The position numbers were made by a program, and so were the translations under genes. The notes beneath the pieces were generated by a model. It had not been told where the DNA came from, made no database searches, and was given only the letters and a program-made list of their open reading frames with translations. 64,000 nt of DNA from Alloalcanivorax xenomutans (GTDB lineage: Bacteria; Pseudomonadota; Gammaproteobacteria; Pseudomonadales; Alcanivoracaceae): NCBI RefSeq assembly GCF_900217905.1, contig NZ_OBMO01000013.1:62001-126000 (forward strand). Reading direction: 5' to 3'. This document shows, one piece after another, positions 17,538 through 27,894 of this stretch (position 1 is its first letter; each line of letters starts with the position of its first letter).

Positions 17538-18641
17538 ATGGGGGCTGTAACTCGACTGATCCGTTTCCTCGCCTTACCGGTGCTCGCCGGTTTGCTGGTG
17601 GGGTTCGGGGTGCTCTGGTGGCACCAGCAGGGGCCGGGTTCCCCGCGCGGCCAGGGCGCTCCCAGCCCGGACAGCTACGCCAGCGCGGTCAACCGGGCGG
17701 CGCCGGCGGTGGTGAATATCTACACCACGCAGATCGTCTCCACCGGCGCCATCACCCAGGATCCGCTGTTCAACCGCTTCATGGAACAGCCTCGCCGGGA
17801 GCGCGCCCTGGCCAGCCTGGGGTCCGGTGTGATCGTCGCCGACGACGGCTATATCCTCACCAGTTATCACGTGATCCGGGACGCCGACGAGATCCTGGTG
17901 TCGTTGCGCGACGGCCGGGATGCTCCCGCCCGGGTGGTCGGCACGGATCCGGAGACCGACCTGGCGCTGCTGCAGATCGCCCTGGAGGATTTGCCGAAAA
18001 TCGAGCTGAACGGTCCGGATCAGGTCACCGTCGGCGATGTGGTGCTGGCCATCGGCAATCCGCTGGGCGTGGGCCAGACCGTGTCCATGGGCATTGTCAG
18101 TGCCACCGGCCGCAGTCATCTGGGCATCGCTACGTTCGAAAACTTCATTCAGACCGACGCCGCCATTAACCGCGGTAACTCCGGTGGCGCGCTGATCGAT
18201 ACGCGCGGTCACCTGATTGGCATCAACACGGCGATCCTTTCCTCCACCGGCGGCTGGCAGGGCATCGGCTTCGCCACGCCCGCGTCCATCGCCCGCGAGG
18301 TGATGTCGGACCTGATCGAACACGGCCGGGTGATCCGGGGCTATCTCGGTGTCACGGTGCAGGACATCACGCCTTCTCTGGCGGAAACCTTCGATATGGA
18401 CCGGGTGGCCGGCGGCGTGATCACCCAGGTGGTGGTGGACAGCCCGGCCAATCAGGGCGGGCTGCAACCCGGCGACGTGCTGATCGGCATCGACGGCGAG
18501 ACCATGAAGGACGGTTACGAGGCCATGAACCGCATCGCCGGCACCGCTCCGGACACCAAGGTGACGCTCAACGTGATCCGCAACCGCACCCGCATGGATG
18601 TCGAAGTCACCATCGGCACCCGGCCGGCGGCGGAGGGCTAG
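17538..18641 (+). CDS. degS: DegS/AlgW-type membrane-anchored HtrA serine protease
   Basis: A 367-residue HtrA protein with a single N-terminal membrane anchor (LIRFLALPVLAGLLVGFGVLWW) and no cleavable signal. The trypsin-like domain shows the triad H111 (TSYHVIRD), D141 (DPETDLALL) and S215 (NRGNSGGAL). A single PDZ domain covers about residues 265-355 (GYLGVTVQDI to the C-terminus). One PDZ plus the anchor matches DegS/AlgW, which cuts the anti-sigma factor RseA/MucA when misfolded outer membrane proteins bind the PDZ. It is divergent from the Nif3 gene, and its last four bases overlap the stop end of the convergent DUF4139 gene. A periplasmic location is expected. Confidence 0.9.
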   Translation: MGAVTRLIRFLALPVLAGLLVGFGVLWWHQQGPGSPRGQGAPSPDSYASAVNRAAPAVVNIYTTQIVSTGAITQDPLFNRFMEQPRRERALASLGSGVIVADDGYILTSYHVIRDADEILVSLRDGRDAPARVVGTDPETDLALLQIALEDLPKIELNGPDQVTVGDVVLAIGNPLGVGQTVSMGIVSATGRSHLGIATFENFIQTDAAINRGNSGGALIDTRGHLIGINTAILSSTGGWQGIGFATPASIAREVMSDLIEHGRVIRGYLGVTVQDITPSLAETFDMDRVAGGVITQVVVDSPANQGGLQPGDVLIGIDGETMKDGYEAMNRIAGTAPDTKVTLNVIRNRTRMDVEVTIGTRPAAEG

Positions 18642-20266
18642 CGCGGCAGGCCTTCCACTCCGGTCAGATCCATGTCGGTGGGGTAACGCAGTTGGAAGCC
18701 GTGCTCCAGGCGTGTCTCCTGATCCGCGGACACGGTGCGCTCCCAGGCCATCAGCCCCTTGATATCGCGGACATTGCTCTGGTCCGGCTTGGCCCCCGTG
18801 GCTTCCAGCTTGATGCGGTCATCATTGGGGACCGGCTGACGGTCGTACAGCACTACGTCCACCGGTTTATCGTAGCCCGAGGAAACGGTAATACTACGCG
18901 TCACCGTAAGCGTGTTCTCCTTGCTGATCAGGCCGGCCTCGCCCCGGCTGGCGGGCTCGGTGACCACTTCCACCCGCAGCCGGGGGTCGTCACCAAAACT
19001 CATCCGCACCGTTTCCCCGAGCTGGATGCCTTCCGCACGGCCATAGCTGGACAGCCTTTGCCCGTCACGCAGCACCGTCACCTGGCCGCTCAGCCAGGGC
19101 ACGCCACTGCTGTTTTTCCATTCGCCCACCAGCAGCACCGCGGGCTGTTGCCACAGATAGCTCTCGCGGCTCAGAGTCACCGGTACCACCGCATCCTGAT
19201 AAGCGATGCGGGCGGTACTGCCATCGCTGGCCAGGGTCAGGGGCGCGTCCAGCGGCACCCGCATATCAAACCCGTGGGCCACCGGCTGCGGTGTCGGGGC
19301 CGGGGCCACGGCGCCCTTCTTAAGGCTGGAACTCGCCATATCCGCCATTTCCGCCACGGGCTCCGCCATCACCGCCCGTGCGAAACGGTCGCGCTCCGGG
19401 CGCGGCCGGGCCAGACCGACAATCCACGGCGTCGGCTCCGGTAATGACCGGTATCCCGACGGCAGCAGCCCCAGAGTGGCTTTGACATCACGCCAATCCT
19501 CGCCGGTGCCATTGCGAACCTCGGCGTAGGCGTTCAGGTCGATCTGTTCCGCGCCACTGTCCAGGTTGGCCTGGAGCTGATTGCTCCAGCCGGCCTGATG
19601 GGTGAAGTAGCGCAAAGCCAGATCGGCGGTGCCGGCCTGCTTGGCGACCAGATCCACCACCAGCACCTGGCGCTGTTGCTGTTGTTGGCCCAACTGCGAG
19701 CGTTGCTGCTGCAGCGCCCGCAGTTGCCGTTGCCAGTCCGGCCGTTGCGCCGCCCGCTCATTGATCGCGGACTGACGCTGATTGACCGCCTCACGGATCT
19801 GAGCCCAGGCACTGGCCCACTTTTCCACCGGCACTTCGCTGTACAGCGCCGGCCCTTGCGGCGCCTGCCCGAGCAGCGATTGCAACTGCTGGATCTGTTC
19901 CTGGTCGAGGCGGTCAGCGGTGGCGGCTTCCTGGATGCGGCGCTCCAGCGCGGCGATTTGTTCATCCAATGCCTGGCGGCGCTCGGAGACATCCTCGGCG
20001 TTACTTTCCCGGCGGCGCTGGACGCCCTCGAGCACGGCCCCGTCGACTTCGATCCTGAGGCGATCCAGATCCAGTTCCGGCAGACCAGCAATGGTCAGTT
20101 GATGCTGCCCGGCCGGCAACGGCTGACTCAACGAACGGGTCAATTCGGCCTGGGAGGGAAACAGCAGCACCTCGGTTACCGGAGCGGTGACGGGAAAGAC
20201 CGCGGCGAGCGCCGCGGGCGGGCACAGACCCGCGATCAACGCGGGCAGCAGCAGGCGTTTCATCAT
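18638..20266 (-). CDS. DUF4139/DUF4140 (mucoidy-inhibitor MuiA-like) exported protein
   Basis: A 542-residue secreted protein with a signal peptide (MMKRLLLPALIAGLCPPAALA). The N-terminal DUF4140 part (VTEVLLFPSQAELTRSLSQPL) is followed by a glutamine-rich coiled coil (residues 80-210). A beta-rich DUF4139 domain starts near residue 210 and includes DLALRYFTHQAGWSNQLQANLD. The C-terminus holds GYDKPVDVVLYDRQPVPNDDRIKLE, another conserved block. The family is found from bacteria to animals and has no firm function. The MuiA name comes from suppression of mucoid growth. AAGGA precedes the first ATG. A run of 16-base repeats lies directly upstream of its ribosome binding site. Confidence 0.85.
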   Translation of the reverse strand: MMKRLLLPALIAGLCPPAALAAVFPVTAPVTEVLLFPSQAELTRSLSQPLPAGQHQLTIAGLPELDLDRLRIEVDGAVLEGVQRRRESNAEDVSERRQALDEQIAALERRIQEAATADRLDQEQIQQLQSLLGQAPQGPALYSEVPVEKWASAWAQIREAVNQRQSAINERAAQRPDWQRQLRALQQQRSQLGQQQQQRQVLVVDLVAKQAGTADLALRYFTHQAGWSNQLQANLDSGAEQIDLNAYAEVRNGTGEDWRDVKATLGLLPSGYRSLPEPTPWIVGLARPRPERDRFARAVMAEPVAEMADMASSSLKKGAVAPAPTPQPVAHGFDMRVPLDAPLTLASDGSTARIAYQDAVVPVTLSRESYLWQQPAVLLVGEWKNSSGVPWLSGQVTVLRDGQRLSSYGRAEGIQLGETVRMSFGDDPRLRVEVVTEPASRGEAGLISKENTLTVTRSITVSSGYDKPVDVVLYDRQPVPNDDRIKLEATGAKPDQSNVRDIKGLMAWERTVSADQETRLEHGFQLRYPTDMDLTGVEGLPR

Positions 20267-20278
20267 GGCGTCCTTGTA

Positions 20279-20342
20279 TGACTAAACGAGAGTATGACCA
20301 AACGAGCGTCTGACTAAACGGGTGTACCACCAAACAGAAGCG
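20279..20342. repeat. Degenerate 16-base tandem repeat upstream of the DUF4139 gene
   Basis: Four consecutive units start at 20279, 20295, 20311 and 20327. The first three read TGACTAAACGAGAGTA, TGACCAAACGAGCGTC and TGACTAAACGGGTGTA. The fourth is more diverged but keeps CCAAACAGA. The run ends 13 bases before the start codon of the minus-strand gene, so it sits in its leader or promoter. It could be a set of repeated operator sites or simple replication slippage. Confidence 0.7.
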
Positions 20343-20354
20343 ATGTCTGGCAGG

Positions 20355-21413
20355 TTATAGCAACCGGTCCAGCGCGGCCACCAGTGTCTGGTTCTGCCCG
20401 GCGGTGCCGATGGTGATGCGCAGATAGTCGGCGATGCGCTCCGGCTTGCCGAAATGACGCACGATCACGCCCTGCTCGCGCAGGCCGCCAGCCAGATCGG
20501 CGCCGCGATGATCAGGATGGCGGGTGAAGACAAAATTGGCGGCGGACGGTAGTGTCTGAAAGCCACGCTCGGCCAGCTGCCCGGTCAACCAGCCGCGCTG
20601 TTCCACCACCAGATCCCGGCCCTGGCGGAACCAGTCGTCGTCCTCGAAGGCGGCCTTGCCGGCGGCCACCGCCAACCGGTCCAGAGGATAGGAGTTGAAG
20701 CTGTCCTTGATGCGGGTGAGCCCGTCAATCAGCGCTTCGTCACCCACCGCCAGACCGATACGCAAGCCGGCCAGGGAACGGGACTTGGACAGGGTTTGGG
20801 TCACCAGCAGGTTCGGGTAGCGGTCAACCAAGGCAATGGCGCTGTCGCCACCAAAGTCGATATAGGCTTCGTCCACCACCACCACCGACTCGGTGTTGCG
20901 ACGCAGCAGCGCCTCGATGTCCGCCAGCGGCAGCAGACGGCCGGTGGGCGCATTGGGATTGGGGAAGATGATGCCGCCATTCGGGGCGTCATAATCGGCC
21001 AGCCGGATGGACAGCTCCTGGTCCAGCGGCACGGTCTGGTAGTCGATGTCGTATAACCCGCAGTAGACCTTATAAAAACTGTAGGTGATGTCCGGGAACA
21101 ACAGCGGCCGGGACTGGCGAAACAATCCCATGAAAATGTGGGCGAGCACTTCGTCGGAGCCGTTACCGACAAACACCTGCTCCGGCTTGATCCGATAATA
21201 GTCGGCAATGGCCTCGCACAGCGCGGTGCTGCGCGGATCCGGGTACAGACGCAAGCGCTCATCCGCTTCCGCCCGGATAGCGTCCAGCACTTTCGGCGAT
21301 GGCCCTTGCGGGTGCTCATTGGTGTTCAGCTTGACCAGGTTGGCCATCTTCGGCTGTTCACCGGGCACATAGGGCGCTAGATCGCGAACGAACGGACTCC
21401 AGAATTTGCTCAT
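20355..21413 (-). CDS. hisC: Histidinol-phosphate aminotransferase
   Basis: A 352-residue fold-type I PLP enzyme that converts imidazole-acetol phosphate to histidinol phosphate. The N-terminus ([21 protein letters not shown]) is the classical HisC substrate motif. GNGSDEVL binds the PLP phosphate. [11 protein letters not shown] and [10 protein letters not shown] (Asp contacting the pyridine nitrogen) follow. The lysine in [17 protein letters not shown] is the Schiff-base residue. It is the last gene of the minus-strand run hisG-hisD-hisC after murA. A REP-like repeat lies in the 78-base gap from hisD, which may separate their expression. Confidence 0.97.
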   Translation of the reverse strand: MSKFWSPFVRDLAPYVPGEQPKMANLVKLNTNEHPQGPSPKVLDAIRAEADERLRLYPDPRSTALCEAIADYYRIKPEQVFVGNGSDEVLAHIFMGLFRQSRPLLFPDITYSFYKVYCGLYDIDYQTVPLDQELSIRLADYDAPNGGIIFPNPNAPTGRLLPLADIEALLRRNTESVVVVDEAYIDFGGDSAIALVDRYPNLLVTQTLSKSRSLAGLRIGLAVGDEALIDGLTRIKDSFNSYPLDRLAVAAGKAAFEDDDWFRQGRDLVVEQRGWLTGQLAERGFQTLPSAANFVFTRHPDHRGADLAGGLREQGVIVRHFGKPERIADYLRITIGTAGQNQTLVAALDRLL

Positions 21414-21420
21414 AACCCAT

Positions 21421-21480
21421 CGCGGTCGCTGGACCGCTCCTACGGTGTGTTGATCCTGTCATGGGAGCGGACCGGGCCAC
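21421..21480. repeat. REP-like inverted repeat between hisD and hisC
   Basis: The left arm CGCTGGACCGCTCCTAC pairs with the right arm TGGGAGCGGACCGGGCC, imperfectly. It fills the gap between two genes of the same strand, so a transcript-stabilising or attenuating role is possible. This is the weakest member of the family in the window. Confidence 0.4.
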
Positions 21481-21491
21481 TCCCCACGACG

Positions 21492-22793
21492 TTAATCCTT
21501 CTTGATGCGGTATTCGGCGCTGCGCGCGTGAGCGGTCAGACTCTCGCCGCGCGCCAAAGCGGAAGCAATTCGCCCCAGCTCGCTGGCCCCTTCCGGGGAG
21601 CAGCCGATCAAGGAACTGCGTTTCTGGAAATCGTACACGCCCAACGGCGAGGAAAACCGGGCCGTGGCGCTGGTCGGCAGCACGTGATTGGGGCCGGCGC
21701 AGTAGTCACCCAGTGCCTCCGGCGTATGACGGCCGAGGAAAATGGCACCGGCATGGCGCACCTTGCGCGCCCAGGCCTCGGCGTCATCCATGGACAATTC
21801 CAGGTGTTCCGGGCTGACGCGATTGACCACCTCCAGGGCCTGATCCAGGTCTCTCACTTGAATCAGGGCGCCGCGGTTGGCCATGGAGGTGCGGATGATG
21901 TCCTCCCGCTCCAGGGTCGGCGCCAGACGATCCATGGCGGCGTCCACCCGCTTGAGGAACTCCGCGTCCGGGCTGACCAGAATCGACTGCGCTTCCTCGT
22001 CGTGTTCGGCCTGGGAAAACAGATCCATGGCGATCCACTCGGGATCGGTTTTGCCGTCGCACACCACCAGAATCTCGGACGGGCCGGCGATCATGTCGAT
22101 GCCCACCTTGCCGAACACCTGGCGCTTGGCTTCCGCCACATAAATGTTGCCGGGCCCGACGATCTTGTCCACCGCCGGCACCGTTTCCGTGCCGTGGGCC
22201 AGGGCCGCCACGGCCTGGGCGCCGCCCAGGGAAAAGAAGCGCTCGACGCCGGCCACCGCCGCCGCCGCCAGCACCACATCGTTCAGCTCACCATCCGGCG
22301 CCGGGCTGACCATGACGATTTCGCCCACTCCGGCCACATGGGCCGGCAGCGCATTCATCAGCACCGAACTGGGGTAGGCGGCCTTGCCGCCAGGCACGTA
22401 GATGCCGACCCGATCCAGCGGCGTGACCTGCTGCCCCAACAACGAGCCGTGCTCGTCCCGGTATTGCCAGGAATCCTGCTGCTGCTTTTCGTGGTAGGCG
22501 CGCACCCGCCGGGCAGCCGCCTCCAGGGCCTCACGCAGGGCCACGGGGATCCGCTCCAGCGCCGCCAGCAGCTGCTCCCGGTTCACGGTCAGTTCCGCCA
22601 TGGACGTCACTTGCCGGCGGTCGAACCGGTTGGTGTAGTCGATCACCGCCTGGTCACCACGCTGGGCGACATCCTTGAGGATACCGCGCACGCGCTCAGT
22701 CACTTCCTCGTCGCGTTCCTCCGACCAGGCGGTAAGCGCCGTCAAACGCTCGGCGAAATCGCTGTCGCCCGCGTCCAGCCAGTTGGTTTTCAT
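21492..22793 (-). CDS. hisD: Histidinol dehydrogenase
   Basis: A 433-residue enzyme catalysing the last two steps of histidine synthesis, oxidising histidinol to histidine with NAD. Key motifs are [45 protein letters not shown] and [12 protein letters not shown]. The zinc and catalytic histidine region is [11 protein letters not shown], with [12 protein letters not shown] and [19 protein letters not shown] nearer the C-terminus. The length is normal. The start lies one base after the hisG stop, so the two are co-translated. Confidence 0.98.
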   Translation of the reverse strand: MKTNWLDAGDSDFAERLTALTAWSEERDEEVTERVRGILKDVAQRGDQAVIDYTNRFDRRQVTSMAELTVNREQLLAALERIPVALREALEAAARRVRAYHEKQQQDSWQYRDEHGSLLGQQVTPLDRVGIYVPGGKAAYPSSVLMNALPAHVAGVGEIVMVSPAPDGELNDVVLAAAAVAGVERFFSLGGAQAVAALAHGTETVPAVDKIVGPGNIYVAEAKRQVFGKVGIDMIAGPSEILVVCDGKTDPEWIAMDLFSQAEHDEEAQSILVSPDAEFLKRVDAAMDRLAPTLEREDIIRTSMANRGALIQVRDLDQALEVVNRVSPEHLELSMDDAEAWARKVRHAGAIFLGRHTPEALGDYCAGPNHVLPTSATARFSSPLGVYDFQKRSSLIGCSPEGASELGRIASALARGESLTAHARSAEYRIKKD

Positions 22794-22794
22794 G

Positions 22795-23442
22795 TCATTG
22801 CTCCCGTCGCGCCGCCACCGCTTTCGCCACCTGATCCAGGATCTCCTGAATCTGGCTGTGACGGGTCTTCATGCTGGCCCGGTTGACCACTACCCGCGAA
22901 GAAATGGTGGCGATCATTTCGGTGGGTTCAAGGCCATTGGCACGCAGGGTGTTGCCAGTATCGACGATGTCCACGATGCGATCCGCCAGCCCCACCAGCG
23001 GCGCCAGTTCCATGGCGCCGTACAATTTGATCACCTCCGCCTGGCGGCCCTGCTGGGCGAAGTAGCTTTTCGCCACATTGACGAACTTGGTCGCCACCCG
23101 CAGGCGTCCGCTCACCGGCGGGGCGTCCTTGAGCGCCGCCACCATCAGCTTGCAGCGGGCGATCTCCAGGTCCAGCGGTTCGAACAGACCTTCCGCGCCG
23201 TGCTCCATCAACACGTCCTTGCCGGCCACGCCGATGTCGGCACCGCCATGCTGCACATAAGGCGGCACATCGGTGGCGCGAATAACGATGATCTTCACGT
23301 CTTCGCGAGTGGTGTCGAAGATCAGCTTGCGGGAAGCGGACGGATCCTCGGTCATCTCAATGCCCGCCTCCTTCAGCAGAGGCAGCGTGTCTTTGAGGAT
23401 GCGGCCCTTGGACAGGGCGATGATCAGCGGTTTCTGGCTCAT
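22795..23442 (-). CDS. hisG: ATP phosphoribosyltransferase, short form
   Basis: A 215-residue HisG that starts histidine synthesis by joining ATP to PRPP. The N-terminus [23 protein letters not shown] and the PRPP loop [16 protein letters not shown] are diagnostic. It lacks the C-terminal regulatory domain of the long form. Short HisG proteins work as hetero-octamers with HisZ, a histidyl-tRNA synthetase paralog, which is not in this window. A longer upstream frame overlaps murA and is rejected. The start lies ten bases after the murA stop, so murA, hisG and hisD form one transcription unit. Confidence 0.97.
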   Translation of the reverse strand: MSQKPLIIALSKGRILKDTLPLLKEAGIEMTEDPSASRKLIFDTTREDVKIIVIRATDVPPYVQHGGADIGVAGKDVLMEHGAEGLFEPLDLEIARCKLMVAALKDAPPVSGRLRVATKFVNVAKSYFAQQGRQAEVIKLYGAMELAPLVGLADRIVDIVDTGNTLRANGLEPTEMIATISSRVVVNRASMKTRHSQIQEILDQVAKAVAARREQ

Positions 23443-23452
23443 GGCTTCACGG

Positions 23453-24724
<1,272 letters not shown>

Positions 24725-24766
24725 TTAGAGCCTGTTGATAAAGGCAGATGGCGGGCCGCCCGGGGC

Positions 24767-25021
24767 TCAGGCCAGCCCCATCTTCTGGGCTTTTTCCCAC
24801 TCGGCCCGGGTATAGGTCTGGATGCTGACGGCATGAATGGTACCGTCGGCGATCGCCTGGTTAATGCAGCCGTAAACCAGTTGCTGCTTCTTCACCGGCA
24901 TCAGGCCCTCGAAGGCATCAGACACCACGCGGATCAGAAAGCGGTCACCGCCACCATCCACCGCCACCTCGGCATCGTCGAAGCCGGCTTCCACCAGCGC
25001 CTTCACGTCTTCCGGATTCAT
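24767..25021 (-). CDS. ibaG: BolA-family protein IbaG
   Basis: An 84-residue BolA-like protein of the IbaG (YrbA) type, which binds monothiol glutaredoxins and takes part in iron-sulfur handling and acid response. It shows the class II KH-like fold with VVSDAFEGLMPVKKQQLVYGCIN and the conserved HAVSIQTYTRAEW C-terminus. The usual BolA histidine region reads FEGLMPVKKQQ. It is placed between mlaC and murA as in most gammaproteobacteria. Confidence 0.94.
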   Translation of the reverse strand: MNPEDVKALVEAGFDDAEVAVDGGGDRFLIRVVSDAFEGLMPVKKQQLVYGCINQAIADGTIHAVSIQTYTRAEWEKAQKMGLA

Positions 25022-25116
25022 GGGAACTCCTCATTCGAATGAACCGGCAATAATACGCGAGGGCGCGAGGCCTTGCCATGCCGGCCCCGCGTCAATGAGG
25101 GAGGGAAACGGAGGAA

Positions 25117-25761
25117 TCAGTTGACGTTGGCCTTGTTCTCGACCTCGTCGGCCACATCGGCGGCGGACCAGTTGGCGATGACCGTGTCCATATCATTGTG
25201 CTGTTGCATGGACTGGGCGAACTGCTGCTTGTAGATCTGGCTCAGATCAAGCCCATTGACGTAAACATTGACCACACGCCACTGGCCACCGTCCAGGAAC
25301 AGGGTAAAGAAGATCGGCACCACCTGGCCTGAGTTGGTGGAGAACTCCATGCGCACGCGCGCATAGTTGCCACGGCGGTCTTCCTCGCGCAAAGGCAGGA
25401 CTTTCATCTTCTGGCCGTCGTACAAGGTCACACCGGAGGCATAGGTATTGACCAGGCTGTTCTCGAATACTTCCAGGAAGCGGTATTTTTGCTCCCGGGA
25501 GGCCTGGTCGAAATAATCCCCCATCACTACCCGGGTAATCCGCTTGAAGTCCACCAGATCGCCCAGTTCCTCACGCACCAGCTCACGGGCGTATTGGGGG
25601 TCGTTGTTCAACTTCTGGCGTTCCGCGTCAATACGCTTGGTCATGCGCTCGACGGTCTGCTCCACCAGCTTGCGCGGATCCTGTTCCGCTTGCGCCAGAC
25701 CGGCGGCCAACAGCAGCAGCACGGCCGCCATCATGGAAAACAGCTGTTTCGGATAAGTCAT
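25117..25761 (-). CDS. mlaC: MlaC, periplasmic phospholipid-binding protein, without the adjacent transporter genes
   Basis: A 214-residue secreted protein with a signal peptide (LFSMMAAVLLLLAAGLAQA) and the MlaC/Ttg2D fold. RKLVEQTVERMTKRIDAERQKL and VDFKRITRVVMGDYFDQAS are the helical N-terminal motif. FEVFENSL-like residues, TNSGQVVPIFFTLFLDGGQWRVVNVYVNGLDL form the lipid-binding half. MlaC ferries phospholipids between the outer membrane MlaA complex and the inner membrane MlaFEDB transporter. Normally mlaF, mlaE, mlaD precede mlaC and mlaB follows. Here none is present: upstream is a divergent yrbG and downstream ibaG after 95 bases. It is intact and may be served by a transporter elsewhere. 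Confidence 0.9.
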   Translation of the reverse strand: MTYPKQLFSMMAAVLLLLAAGLAQAEQDPRKLVEQTVERMTKRIDAERQKLNNDPQYARELVREELGDLVDFKRITRVVMGDYFDQASREQKYRFLEVFENSLVNTYASGVTLYDGQKMKVLPLREEDRRGNYARVRMEFSTNSGQVVPIFFTLFLDGGQWRVVNVYVNGLDLSQIYKQQFAQSMQQHNDMDTVIANWSAADVADEVENKANVN

Positions 25762-25897
25762 GCACTCGCTCCCTGGTCGTTCGATGATCCGGCTATCCAG
25801 TTGATGGCCCCGGCAAACTCACCGCATCCTACACGCGCGGGTTCCGCGCGCGCCACGGCTCTTGCACGATTTGACGGCTTTTGACAACGGAGGTTCC

Positions 25898-26854
25898 ATG
25901 TTTACTGCCCTTTTGACCAGCCTGATCGCCCTGGCAGTACTTTCTTGGAGCGCCGACCGTTTTGTCACCGGCGCCGCCGGGCTGGCGCTGGATTTTGGCC
26001 TGTCCCGGGCGCTGGTGGGTTTGACGCTGGTCGCCTTCGGTACTTCGGCGCCGGAAATTCTGGTTTCCGCCACCGCTGCCTTGAGCGGCAGTTCCGCCCT
26101 TGGCGTGGCCAATGCACTGGGTTCAAACATTGCCAATCTGGGACTGGTGCTGGCGTTGACCCTGCTGTGGCGCCCGGTGCCCTGTCCCGATCACAGTCGC
26201 CGGCTGGTACTGAGTGCCTGCCTGCTGGTCACCGCCCTGGCCGGAGTGGTGCTGATCGACGGCCACCTGACCCGCGCCGACGGTGCGATCCTGCTCATTG
26301 GCCTGGCCGCGCTGGCATTGATCACCTGGCATCGCAAAACGTCAACGCCACAGCCGGCGCGGCCCCAACCGGGCCGGAGCCGGCGCCACGACCTGCTGTT
26401 GTTCTTCGGGGGGCTGGTGCTGCTTCTGATCAGCGCCCGGGCGCTGGTCTGGGGCGCCACGGAAGCAGCCCGGCAGTTGGGTGTCGGCGAGGCCCTGATC
26501 GGCCTGACCCTGGTAGCGCTCGGCACCAGCTTGCCGGAACTGGCCACCTGTCTGGCGGCCACCCGTCGCGGACACGGCGATCTGGCCCTGGGTAATGTGC
26601 TCGGCTCCAATATCCTCAATCTGCTGATGGTACTGCCCATGCCCGCCCTGCTCGGCCCCGGCAGGCTGGCCGATCCGGCACTGCTGGATCGCGACTACGC
26701 CGCCATGGTGCTGCTGACCCTGGTCATGGCGCTTGGCATGATGTTGGCGGTACGCCATCCGCTGGGGCGTGGCACTGGTCTGGCACTGTTAGGTGGATAC
26801 GCGGTCTATTTGATGGTGCTCTGGCGAGGCCTTCAGGCAACATCCGGTGTATAA
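25898..26854 (+). CDS. yrbG: YrbG-type sodium/calcium exchanger family protein
   Basis: A 318-residue membrane protein of the CaCA (calcium/cation antiporter) superfamily with about ten transmembrane helices in two inverted halves. Each half carries the alpha repeat: GLTLVAFGTSAPEILVSATA with GVANALGSNIANLGL, and GLTLVALGTSLPELATCLAA with GNVLGSNILNLLMV. These supply the acidic and asparagine residues of the ion site. The ATG with GGAGG four bases upstream is preferred over a start twelve codons earlier. The linker (residues 148-165) is Arg/Pro-rich. It is the usual first gene before kdsD. It is divergent from mlaC. Confidence 0.94.
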   Translation: MFTALLTSLIALAVLSWSADRFVTGAAGLALDFGLSRALVGLTLVAFGTSAPEILVSATAALSGSSALGVANALGSNIANLGLVLALTLLWRPVPCPDHSRRLVLSACLLVTALAGVVLIDGHLTRADGAILLIGLAALALITWHRKTSTPQPARPQPGRSRRHDLLLFFGGLVLLLISARALVWGATEAARQLGVGEALIGLTLVALGTSLPELATCLAATRRGHGDLALGNVLGSNILNLLMVLPMPALLGPGRLADPALLDRDYAAMVLLTLVMALGMMLAVRHPLGRGTGLALLGGYAVYLMVLWRGLQATSGV

Positions 26855-26855
26855 T
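26850..26855 (+). promoter_or_regulatory. Candidate -10 element of a kdsD promoter
   Basis: A perfect TATAAT covers the last codons of yrbG, 70 bases before the kdsD start. No good -35 lies at 16-18 bases upstream, so it might rely on an activator. An internal promoter before kdsD is known in E. coli, which makes this plausible but unproven. Confidence 0.35.
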
Positions 26856-26925
26856 CGGCGGCTTCATCAGGCCCCGCCGACAAATCCCGGCAGCGGACCG
26901 GGCCGCGACCGTGAAGGGAGATTCT

Positions 26926-27894
26926 ATGCCTTACAACTTCATCGCCACCGCGCGCCGTGTACTGGACGAGGAAGCCCAGGCGGTGGCCGCGCTCAGTGCG
27001 CGTGTGGATAAGGATTTCGAAAATGCCTGCGAGCGCCTGCTGGCCTGCACTGGTCGCATTATCGTCACCGGCATGGGTAAAAGCGGCCATATCGGCACCA
27101 AGCTGGCGGCCACGCTGGCCAGCACCGGCAGCCCGTCGTTCTTTGTTCACCCGGGGGAAGCTTCCCACGGCGATCTGGGCATGATCACCAGCGAGGATGT
27201 GGTGCTGGCGCTGTCCAACTCCGGCGAGACCCAGGAAGTGCTGACCATCATCCCGGTGATCAAACGCAAAGGCAGCGGGCTGATCAGCATGACCGGCCGC
27301 CCGGAATCTTCCCTGGCGCAGTTATCCGACGTGCATCTGAATGTGGCGGTGAAGGAAGAAGCCTGCCCGCATAATCTGGCCCCCACCTCTTCCACCACCG
27401 CGGCCCTGGCCATGGGCGACGCCCTGGCCATAGCGCTGCTGGAAGCACGTGGTTTCACTCCGGAGGATTTCGCCCTCAGCCACCCCGGCGGCAGCCTGGG
27501 GCGCCGGTTGCTGCTCAAAGTGGACGATGTCATGCACGGCGAGGAACAACTGCCGGTGGTCAGTGCCGATACGCCGCTGTCCGATGCTCTGCTGGAAATG
27601 ACCCGCAAGGGCCTGGGCATGACCACGGTGGTGGACGACGACGGAAAGCTGATCGGCATCTTCACCGACGGCGATCTGCGCCGCACCCTGGAGAAGGGCG
27701 TCGATGTCCGTGTCGCCGGCATTCGCGATGTGATGTCACCGCGCCCGGTCACCATCCAGCCCGGCCGTCTGGCGGCGGAGGCATTGCAACTGATGGAGAC
27801 GCGCAAGGTGAACGGTCTGATCATTTGTGACGACCGGCAGCGACCGATCGGCGCGCTCAACACCCAGGATCTGCTGCGCGCGGGGGTAATGTAA
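26926..27894 (+). CDS. kdsD: Arabinose-5-phosphate isomerase
   Basis: A 322-residue enzyme that interconverts ribulose 5-phosphate and arabinose 5-phosphate for Kdo, the inner core sugar of LPS. It has an N-terminal SIS domain (residues 35-165: GRIIVTGMGKSGHIGTKLAATLASTGSPSFFVHPGEA, with SNSGETQEVLT) and two CBS domains (from about 205 to the end, ending PIGALNTQDLLRAGVM). A histidine in ALSHPGG is typical. GGGAG lies six bases before the ATG. The stop TAA shares its final A with the ATG of kdsC. Confidence 0.97.
   Translation: MPYNFIATARRVLDEEAQAVAALSARVDKDFENACERLLACTGRIIVTGMGKSGHIGTKLAATLASTGSPSFFVHPGEASHGDLGMITSEDVVLALSNSGETQEVLTIIPVIKRKGSGLISMTGRPESSLAQLSDVHLNVAVKEEACPHNLAPTSSTTAALAMGDALAIALLEARGFTPEDFALSHPGGSLGRRLLLKVDDVMHGEEQLPVVSADTPLSDALLEMTRKGLGMTTVVDDDGKLIGIFTDGDLRRTLEKGVDVRVAGIRDVMSPRPVTIQPGRLAAEALQLMETRKVNGLIICDDRQRPIGALNTQDLLRAGVM

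Noticed and set aside
21447-22886. A 479-codon open frame on the plus strand opposite hisD
   Set aside because: hisD and its partners are unmistakable on the other strand; the frame is a consequence of high GC content.
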